Shown here piece after piece: positions 32,285 to 37,297 of a stretch of 37,297 nt of DNA. The translations under genes were made by a program, and so were the position numbers. Below the pieces are notes generated by a model that saw only the letters and a program-made list of their open reading frames with translations, did not search any database and was not told the DNA's origin. This stretch comes from an uncultured beta proteobacterium (lineage in GTDB: Bacteria; Pseudomonadota; Gammaproteobacteria; Burkholderiales; Burkholderiaceae_C). How positions within the stretch are numbered: the first letter of the stretch is position 1; the number at the start of each line of letters is the position of its first letter. Location of the stretch: positions 1 to 37,297 of the forward strand of contig CAIRAW010000071.1 in NCBI GenBank assembly GCA_903876735.1. Direction: 5' to 3'.

Positions 32285-32590
32285 ATGCGCACCCCCGAGC
32301 TTGCAAGCGATGATGCGACGGTGGCACCGGTGCACGCCAGCATCCACCTGCCCAGCCTGCTCGTCGCTCTGGCCATCATGCTGGGCGGCAGTATCTATCC
32401 GTTTTTGATGATGCGAGCCGACGGCACCGCCCATCACAGCCTGGCACTGACCCTGATCTGGGCCATGAGCGCCGGTATGGTCAGAGGTGTCGGGTTCGTG
32501 CCCAGGGCATGGGCCTGGCGTCTTCTGTTCTCGGGTTGGTCGTGTATTGCCGCCCTGGCCGTGGCGGGCTGGCTGCGCTGGGGCTATTGA
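32285..32590 (+). CDS. ybgE: YbgE-family cyd operon protein
   Basis: A 101-residue membrane protein with three hydrophobic helices. The family trait is GMVRGVGFVPRAWAWRLLFSGWSC in its second half. It is always found with cydABX and may help assembly; no defined role is known. It ends one nt before the following ArsR gene's start, so the latter is translationally linked to the operon. Confidence 0.85.
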   Translation: MRTPELASDDATVAPVHASIHLPSLLVALAIMLGGSIYPFLMMRADGTAHHSLALTLIWAMSAGMVRGVGFVPRAWAWRLLFSGWSCIAALAVAGWLRWGY

Positions 32591-32591
32591 T

Positions 32592-32996
32592 ATGAACATC
32601 GAATACCCGGCACCGCATTCCGCAAATCACACATCTGCGCATCCACACGCCTTGTGTGAATCGACCGCCGAACTGTTCGGTGTTCTGTCGGCGCCCCTGC
32701 GCCTGCGGATCATCCGGAGCTTGTGTCGTTCTGAAAAAAACGTCGGCGAATTGATGGGCGAGATCAAGACCACACAGCCCAATATGTCGAGCCATCTGAA
32801 CACGCTTTACAAGGCAGGCATGCTGGGAAAGCGGCGCAATGGCAGCCACGTTTACTACCATGTCGTCGACCCGAGCGCGCTGATTGACCTGCTGTCACTT
32901 TCACGGGTGATGGTGGGCAAAGCAAGCATGAGCAATTTCTTTTTGGCAGCCGGACCAAAACCAGGAGTCTGCAATGTACTTCCGCATCCTGCATGA
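32592..32996 (+). CDS. ArsR/SoxR-type transcriptional regulator of the cyd/MBL operon
   Basis: A 134-residue winged-helix protein with LFGVLSAPLRLRIIRSLCRSEKNVGELM and the recognition part TTQPNMSSHLNTLYKAGMLGKRRNG. The recognition region is nearly identical to that of the ArsR protein at 10594, so both may read the same sites. Cys22, Cys45 and Cys127 are present; Cys45 is close to the position of the sensor Cys in BigR/SqrR, the others differ. The first 20 residues are His/Pro-rich. It lies inside the cyd operon, its stop overlapping the next gene by 23 nt. No dyad was found close upstream because it follows ybgE with one base. Confidence 0.88.
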   Translation: MNIEYPAPHSANHTSAHPHALCESTAELFGVLSAPLRLRIIRSLCRSEKNVGELMGEIKTTQPNMSSHLNTLYKAGMLGKRRNGSHVYYHVVDPSALIDLLSLSRVMVGKASMSNFFLAAGPKPGVCNVLPHPA

Positions 32997-33612
32997 CGAG
33001 GCCGGTGGCGACCTGAGCTATCTGCTGGCCGACATGGACGCCCGCGAGGCAATCCTGATCGACCCGCATGGTCGCGACCTGGCCCTGCTCTCAGCCCTGC
33101 TGTCCGAATGCGAACTGCGCCTGCGCTGGGTGCTGCGCACCCACCATCACGATCACCTGCATCCGCAAGAACCAGCACAGCTGGCGCAACTGGGCGCACC
33201 CTTGGTGCAGGGCGCGGCAGGACCGGGCGCGCGCATCGGCGTCGACGGCGACGTCCTGCCCTTCGGCAACGAACTGGTGCGCGTACTGGCCACACCAGGC
33301 CACACGGCGAGTTGCCTGAGCTTTGCCTGGCGCGACCGCCTGTTCTGCGGTGGCCTGTTGGCCGTTGACGCCTGCCCGCATCAACCCGTGCCGGTACTGC
33401 CCGAAGCGCTGTGGGACAGCGTGCTGCAGCGCGTCTTTACGCTGGCCGACGAAACACTGTTGTTCGCCGGACACGAGCGCCGCTCGCGCGCTGTCAGCAC
33501 GGTGCAGGAGCAACGGCGCTGGCATCCATTTTTTGCCGGGCTGACGCGCGATGTCTTTCTGGCGCGCGTGGCAGCCCTGCCAGCGTCCGGCGCGCGCCGG
33601 CCCTCTTCTTGA
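32974..33612 (+). CDS. Metallo-beta-lactamase-fold protein with altered metal site
   Basis: A 212-residue protein of the short ETHE1-like MBL type, starting at ATG 32974 after an AGGAG site within the ArsR 3' end. The canonical HxHxDH appears as RTHHHDHLH (residues 55-63): counted from Asp60, the first His position is Thr56, one residue short of the standard spacing. The usual bridging Asp in 'GD' is Gly127 in LFCGGLLAVDAC. The downstream His residues (GHT at 110 and AGHE at 167) are kept. It therefore may bind one iron only, or none. It could be a decoy or a carrier; no known enzyme has this exact set as far as I can tell. Confidence 0.8.
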   Translation: MYFRILHDEAGGDLSYLLADMDAREAILIDPHGRDLALLSALLSECELRLRWVLRTHHHDHLHPQEPAQLAQLGAPLVQGAAGPGARIGVDGDVLPFGNELVRVLATPGHTASCLSFAWRDRLFCGGLLAVDACPHQPVPVLPEALWDSVLQRVFTLADETLLFAGHERRSRAVSTVQEQRRWHPFFAGLTRDVFLARVAALPASGARRPSS

Positions 33613-33622
33613 GGCCAAGCAA

Positions 33623-34474
33623 ATGACGACACCCACAACGCAGACCGTTTACCAAGCCTTGGGCCGCGAAGCCGGTGTGCACGCACTGGTACAGCGCTTT
33701 TACGCCTTGATGGACGAATTGCCCGAAAGCTTTGCCCTGCGCATGATGCACCCCGAGAGCCTGAGCGGCAGCGAGACCAGCCTGTTCGAGTTTCTCTCAG
33801 GCTGGTTTGGCGGACCCGATTTGTACGTCGCAAAAAAAGGCCATCCGCGCCTGCGCATGCGCCATGCGAACTACCGGGTCAGTCCGGCCATGCGCGACCA
33901 ATGGTTGTTGTGCATGACGCAGGCGCTCACAGAGCAGGTGACGGACGAGGACTTGCGCTCGCGCCTGATTGAAAAATTCTCGCAAATGGCCACCCATTTG
34001 CTGAATTCGGCGGACGGCGTCGCCGGGACCGGGTCTGCCGCGCAACAACGAGGCGACAATATCAGTGTTAACTTAATTACGCCACGAACCACCATGAAAA
34101 CTGCCCATGATCTCGTCGCAGCCGCCAAGGCCCGCATTCAGGAGGTCGCGATCACCGAGGCCGAGCAGGCGATTCTCGACGCCGATATTCTGATCGATGT
34201 GCGCGAGGCCGACGAATATGCTGCCGGCCACCTGAGCGGCGCCATCCATGCCTCCCGTGGCCTACTGGAATTCAAGCTCAGCAGCAGCCCGGAACTGAGC
34301 TCCCGCGATCTGCGCATCGTCCTGTACTGCAAAACCAGCGGCCGCGCCGCGCTGGCAGCCTGCGCCCTGCGCGACATGGGCTACCTGCAGGTCAAGTCCA
34401 TCAGCGGCGGCTTTGATGCCTGGGTCGCTGGCGGAAAGCCGGTCGTCAAACCGAGCCTGCCTGCCTTCGAATAA
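33623..34474 (+). CDS. Truncated hemoglobin-rhodanese fusion protein
   Basis: A 283-residue protein from ATG 33623. Residues 1-130 are a group II truncated hemoglobin: VYQALGREAGVHALVQRFYALMDE, proximal His81 in RMRHANYRV, and Trp94 at the distal site in RDQWLLCM. Residues 158-283 are a complete rhodanese domain with IDVREADEY and catalytic Cys236 in LYCKTSGRAALA. The linker (131-157) is encoded by AT-rich DNA that looks like a former intergenic region, and Met158 begins MKTAHDLVAAAKARIQEV, the start of stand-alone rhodaneses. There is no stop codon between, so this is a fusion. An internal start at 34094 is possible but has no ribosome site. Heme oxygen or sulfide chemistry could be joined to persulfide transfer (inference). 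Confidence 0.88.
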   Translation: MTTPTTQTVYQALGREAGVHALVQRFYALMDELPESFALRMMHPESLSGSETSLFEFLSGWFGGPDLYVAKKGHPRLRMRHANYRVSPAMRDQWLLCMTQALTEQVTDEDLRSRLIEKFSQMATHLLNSADGVAGTGSAAQQRGDNISVNLITPRTTMKTAHDLVAAAKARIQEVAITEAEQAILDADILIDVREADEYAAGHLSGAIHASRGLLEFKLSSSPELSSRDLRIVLYCKTSGRAALAACALRDMGYLQVKSISGGFDAWVAGGKPVVKPSLPAFE

Positions 34475-34489
34475 GTCCTGTCGCCGGAG

Positions 34490-35359
34490 ATGCCTGCCGT
34501 GTCAACGCCAACCATCCAGTCTTTTTTCGACCCCGCGACCTTTACGGTCAGCCACGTTGTCTCAGACCCCTTGACCTCGCGGGCGGCAATCATCGACAGT
34601 GTGCTCGACTATGACCCGAAATCGGGTCGCACATCGCATGCCAGCGCCGACCGGCTGATCGACTACCTGACGCAGCAGCGCCTGCAACTCGACTGGCTGC
34701 TCGAAACGCACGCCCATGCCGACCATCTTTCGGCCTCAAGCTACCTGAAGGAAAAGCTCGGTGGCAAGGTGGCAATCGGGCGCCCGATCTGCGCAGTGCA
34801 GGCCGTGTTCAAGAAGGTATTCAACGCCAGCGACCTCGACACCAGCGGTGCGGATTTCGACCAGCTGTTTGACGACGGCGACAGCTTCAGGATCGGCGAG
34901 CTGGAAGTCCGCGTCATGCAGACACCGGGCCACACGCCGGCTTGCCTGACGTTTGTTATTGACGCAGACGCCTTCATCGGCGATACGCTGTTCATGCCCG
35001 ACTATGGCTCGGCGCGTTGCGACTTCCCCGGCGGCGACGCCGCCACCCTGTACCGCTCGATTCGCAAAATTCTGGCGCTGCCAGCCAGCACACGCCTGCA
35101 TCTGTGCCACGACTACCCGCCGGCCGGGCGCGAGCCGGCTTGGGTCACGAGCGTGGCCGAGCAACGCGAGAAGAATATCCATGTCCACGACGGCATTGAC
35201 GAACCCGGGTTTGTCAGCATGCGTGAGGCGCGCGACAAGACCCTGGCCATGCCGGTCCTGATCCTGCCGGCGGTGCAGGTCAATATCCGGGCCGGCAAAC
35301 TGCCACCGCCTGAGGACAACGGTGTCAGTTACCTCAAGATCCCGGTCAACCTGCTTTAA
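34490..35359 (+). CDS. ETHE1/Blh-like persulfide dioxygenase (MBL fold)
   Basis: A 289-residue MBL-fold protein with a complete iron site: HAHADH (His74, His76, Asp78, His79), His148 in TPGHTPACLTF, Asp165 in IGDTLFMP and His207 in LCHDYPPAGRE. The family features PDYGSARCDFPGGDAATLYRSI and the C-terminal PVNLL are present. ETHE1-type enzymes oxidise glutathione persulfide to sulfite; Blh-type members are found next to BigR regulators. A TauE/SafE sulfite-exporter gene follows by nine nt, consistent with disposal of the product. Start ATG 34490 follows the fusion gene by 15 nt (GTG 34499 is an alternative). Confidence 0.92.
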   Translation: MPAVSTPTIQSFFDPATFTVSHVVSDPLTSRAAIIDSVLDYDPKSGRTSHASADRLIDYLTQQRLQLDWLLETHAHADHLSASSYLKEKLGGKVAIGRPICAVQAVFKKVFNASDLDTSGADFDQLFDDGDSFRIGELEVRVMQTPGHTPACLTFVIDADAFIGDTLFMPDYGSARCDFPGGDAATLYRSIRKILALPASTRLHLCHDYPPAGREPAWVTSVAEQREKNIHVHDGIDEPGFVSMREARDKTLAMPVLILPAVQVNIRAGKLPPPEDNGVSYLKIPVNLL

Positions 35360-35368
35360 ACCAACGCA

Positions 35369-36181
35369 ATGGAATCGATCGCTCCCGCTCTCGCGCTCGC
35401 CCTGGGCTCCGTCATCGGCCTGGTGATGGCGCTCACGGGCGCGGGCGGTGGCGTGCTGGCGATTCCGCTGCTGGTGTTTGGCCTGCAGCTGGGCGTGCAA
35501 GCGGCAGCGCCGGTCGGACTGGTGGCGGTCGGCCTGGCCGCCGTGCTGGGCGCGGGCTTGGGCCTGCGCCAGGGCATCGTGCGCTACCGCGCGGCCGCCC
35601 TGATCGGCGCCATCGGCATGCTGATGGCGCCGCTGGGCGTCGACCTGGCACAGCGCCTGCCCAATCGCCCGCTGCTGGGCGCCTTTGCCCTGGTGCTGTT
35701 CTATACCGCCTGGCGCCTGCTCAAGCGGCCCGACCAGGCAGCGCCGTTGCCATCGGCCGTGCTGTGCCGCGTCAACCCCAAGGACCAGCGCCTGACATGG
35801 ACCCGGCCCTGCGCGCGGGCACTGGCCGGCACCGGCCTGATCGCAGGCCTGCTCAGCGGCTTGCTCGGCGTCGGCGGCGGCTTTGTCATCATCCCGGCGC
35901 TCAAGCGCCACACCGATCTCGACATCCGCAGCATCCAAGCCACATCGCTGGCCGTCATCGCCCTGGTTTCCATGAGCGGGATCGCAGCCGCCGCCCTGCA
36001 TGGTCCCGTACTCTGGGCTGTGGCCCTGCCGTTTGCCACTGGTGCCATGCTGGCCTTGCTGATCGGTCGGCGGATCGCGCAACAACTCGACGCCCAGCGT
36101 CTGCAGCAGGCCTTTGCCTGGCTCAGTGCGCTGGTTGCCGTCCTCATGCTGGCCCGCGCCGCCGGCTGGGTCGCCAATTGA
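35369..36181 (+). CDS. TauE/SafE-family sulfite exporter
   Basis: A 270-residue membrane protein with two repeats of about four helices. Each repeat has the family's Gly-rich motif: LTGAGGGVLAIPLLVFG in the first and LLGVGGGFVIIPALKRH in the second. This family exports sulfite or sulfoacetate and related anions, and one member is the usual partner of persulfide dioxygenase. It follows that gene by nine nt, so it is likely co-transcribed and would remove the sulfite product. Confidence 0.9.
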   Translation: MESIAPALALALGSVIGLVMALTGAGGGVLAIPLLVFGLQLGVQAAAPVGLVAVGLAAVLGAGLGLRQGIVRYRAAALIGAIGMLMAPLGVDLAQRLPNRPLLGAFALVLFYTAWRLLKRPDQAAPLPSAVLCRVNPKDQRLTWTRPCARALAGTGLIAGLLSGLLGVGGGFVIIPALKRHTDLDIRSIQATSLAVIALVSMSGIAAAALHGPVLWAVALPFATGAMLALLIGRRIAQQLDAQRLQQAFAWLSALVAVLMLARAAGWVAN

Positions 36182-36205
36182 CATCAACAACAACCCGGAG
36201 CATCC

Positions 36206-36667
36206 ATGAAAGCCTTTCAAGACTACTACCCCGAAAACGTTTCGCATTGCTACGGCTGCGGCTCGCAAAACCAGCATGGGCACCGGATCAAGACCTTTTG
36301 GGATGGCGAGGAAACCGTCACCTGGTTCACGCCCGAGCCCTACCACACGGCGATACCGGGCTTTGCCTACGGGGGACTGATTGCCTCGCTGATCGACTGC
36401 CATAGCACCGGCACCGCAGCAGCAGCGATGTACCGCGCCAATGGTCGCGAGATGGACACGCTGCCCCCGTTCCGCTTTGTCACGGGTTCGCTGCACGTGG
36501 ACTTTCTGAAACCAACACCGATTGCCGGCGCATTGGAAATACGCGGGCGCATCAAGGAGATCAAAGGCCGCAAAGTGGTCGTTGAAAGCACCGTGCTGGC
36601 CAATGGCGTGGCAACGGCGCGCGGCGAGGTGGTGGCCCTGCAAATGCCCGACAGCTTCGGGGCCTGA
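36206..36667 (+). CDS. PaaI-like hotdog-fold thioesterase
   Basis: A 153-residue hotdog protein. FAYGGLIASLIDCHSTGTAA holds the active-helix region (Asp and Ser/Thr), and LHVDFLKPTPIAG and GRKVVVESTVLANGVATARGEVVAL are the family strands. The N-terminus has CYGCG (in VSHCYGCGSQNQHG), a Cys pair typical of this subset. It hydrolyses acyl-CoA thioesters; the substrate is unknown. It is 24 nt after the exporter gene. The presence in a sulfur operon is noted but its link is unclear. Confidence 0.88.
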   Translation: MKAFQDYYPENVSHCYGCGSQNQHGHRIKTFWDGEETVTWFTPEPYHTAIPGFAYGGLIASLIDCHSTGTAAAAMYRANGREMDTLPPFRFVTGSLHVDFLKPTPIAGALEIRGRIKEIKGRKVVVESTVLANGVATARGEVVALQMPDSFGA

Positions 36668-36679
36668 CACCCAGAACGG

Positions 36680-36695
36680 GCTGCCGGTCGGCAGC
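36680..36695. terminator. Short GC-rich hairpin after thioesterase gene
   Basis: GCTGCCG and CGGCAGC lie two nt apart (a 5-bp stem with a 6-nt loop is more realistic). No T tract follows. It could be a weak terminator or processing site between the thioesterase and DUF3149 genes. Confidence 0.3.
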
Positions 36696-36724
36696 GCCGA
36701 ATTAACCAAGAAAGGAAATTCACC

Positions 36725-36868
36725 ATGAAACTGCTAAGCGATCTGTTTTCCACCGACTACGGACTGATGAGTGCGGCTGTGATTGCGTTCATGCTCGGCA
36801 TGGGCGTCTGGTTCTGGGCTTTCTTCAAGCGCAAGATGGCCGAGGACGCCAGGAACGCTGGCCGCTGA
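36725..36868 (+). CDS. DUF3149 small membrane protein
   Basis: A 47-residue protein, MKLLSDLFSTDYGLMSAAVI then one helix and FFKRKMAEDARNAGR. The 'LFSTDYGLMS' start and C-terminal basic tail match DUF3149, which is regularly encoded just before ccoG in betaproteobacteria. It has a good GAAAGGAA ribosome site. Role unknown, perhaps in cbb3 oxidase assembly. Confidence 0.85.
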   Translation: MKLLSDLFSTDYGLMSAAVIAFMLGMGVWFWAFFKRKMAEDARNAGR

Positions 36869-36895
36869 TTATTCGATTCACGCAAAGGAAAGCGC

Positions 36896-37297
36896 TTGAG
36901 TACCAAAGCACCCGAACCCCGCAAGGTCATCCCCATCGCTGCACAGGAGACCGATGGGGAGATGTTCTCCCTGTATGCCTCGCACCAGAAGATCTACCCG
37001 CGCAGCGCCCCGGGCTTCTTCAACAACTGGCGCTGGGCCATGGTCTGGCTCACCCAGATCATCTTCTACGGCCTGCCCTGGCTGGAGTGGGGTCAGCGCC
37101 AGGCGGTTCTGTTCGACCTGAGTGTTCGGCGCTTCTACATCTTCGGCCTGGTCCTGTACCCGCAGGACTTCATCTACCTGACCGGCTTGATGGTGATCAG
37201 CGCTTTGTCGCTGTTCCTGTTCACAGCCGTGGCCGGGCGCCTGTGGTGCGGCTACGCCTGCCCGCAGACCGTCTACACCGAAATCTTCCTCTGGATC
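36896..37297 (+). CDS. ccoG: Cytochrome cbb3 oxidase accessory protein CcoG, N-terminal part (cut by window edge)
   Basis: The first 134 codons are present, starting at TTG 36896, after AAAGGAAAG. Residues include LYASHQKIYPRSAPGFFNNWRW, a first helix, the segment VRRFYIFGLVLYPQDFIYLTG, and RLWCGYACPQTVYTEIFLWI with the first Fe-S ligand cysteines. CcoG (RdxA/FixG) reduces copper for cbb3 oxidase assembly. Its presence beside cyd genes shows both high-affinity oxidases are managed here. The rest lies to the right. Confidence 0.93.
   Translation, partial: MSTKAPEPRKVIPIAAQETDGEMFSLYASHQKIYPRSAPGFFNNWRWAMVWLTQIIFYGLPWLEWGQRQAVLFDLSVRRFYIFGLVLYPQDFIYLTGLMVISALSLFLFTAVAGRLWCGYACPQTVYTEIFLWI

Noticed and set aside
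34094..34474. Separate rhodanese gene starting at ATG 34094
   Set aside because: It is in frame with the hemoglobin part with no stop between, and no ribosome site precedes the ATG, so the fusion is the simpler reading. Internal initiation remains possible.
34736..36709. Minus-strand open frame of 657 codons opposite the persulfide dioxygenase, exporter and thioesterase genes
   Set aside because: Covers three well-defined plus-strand genes; the translation is Gln/Arg/Ala-rich without motifs.
1..37297. CRISPR arrays, tRNA or rRNA genes, insertion sequences, phage genes
   Set aside because: No regularly spaced repeats, cloverleaf sequences, rRNA-like blocks, transposases or integrases were seen on either strand.

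Overview
The window looks like a chromosomal stretch of a betaproteobacterium, probably Burkholderiales (Comamonadaceae-like). Reasons: high GC, a CydP-type first gene in the bd oxidase operon, a DUF3149 gene directly before ccoG, and a SigZ-like sigma factor. No rRNA, tRNA, CRISPR array, insertion sequence or phage gene was seen. The assignment is by recognition of protein families, not by search.

Layout. (1) Positions 1-5293, minus strand: one tight operon of an RND efflux pump (adaptor, inner-membrane pump, DUF2892 membrane protein, thioredoxin 2 and a TolC-like outer-membrane channel that runs off the left edge). It is divergent from an ArsR repressor at 5423, with a perfect 11-bp-arm dyad between them. 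(2) 5805-7133, minus: small CxxC thioredoxin-like protein plus UPF0718-type permease. (3) 7241-9948: OmpR/EnvZ-type two-component pair, divergent from a secreted Gly/Met-rich protein, with a tandem 10-bp repeat between. (4) 9966-10929: SigZ-like sigma factor divergent from a second ArsR regulator. (5) 11114-21010, plus: octaheme cytochrome c (OTR family), cytochrome b561-like protein, DUF3373 outer-membrane protein, small secreted protein, periplasmic triple-rhodanese protein, Cys-rich DUF4395 membrane protein, and a three-part ABC exporter with a membrane-fusion protein. (6) 21021-24107: MlaA lipoprotein and a rhodanese (minus), an FNR-type oxygen sensor, a WCxxC thioredoxin-like protein, and the in-frame wreck of a rhodanese gene. 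(7) 24144-27684, minus: zinc-type ABC binding protein and permease without an ATPase, a porin-like protein, and a small exported protein. (8) 27725-29038, minus: sigma-54 activator with a Cys-bearing PAS-like domain. (9) 29221-37297, plus: cydP-cydA-cydB-cydX-ybgE, a third ArsR regulator, a degenerate metallo-beta-lactamase-fold protein, a truncated-hemoglobin/rhodanese fusion, an intact ETHE1/Blh-like persulfide dioxygenase, a TauE/SafE exporter, a thioesterase, DUF3149, and the start of ccoG.

How it fits together (inference): the theme is handling of reactive or intermediate sulfur species and low-oxygen respiration. Six rhodanese domains (one a wreck), two MBL-fold proteins, a sulfite exporter family member, four thioredoxin-like or Cys-rich redox proteins and three Cys-containing ArsR regulators sit beside an anaerobic octaheme cytochrome and a high-affinity bd oxidase. 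The most unusual signal is regulatory. The promoter and signal-peptide start of the octaheme cytochrome gene recur, nearly gap-free, 11.4 kb away in front of the FNR-type gene, where the old signal-peptide code has become an N-terminal extension of FNR. Both copies carry an FNR-like box and an ArsR-like dyad. A shared GCTTATA-type motif links four promoter regions.
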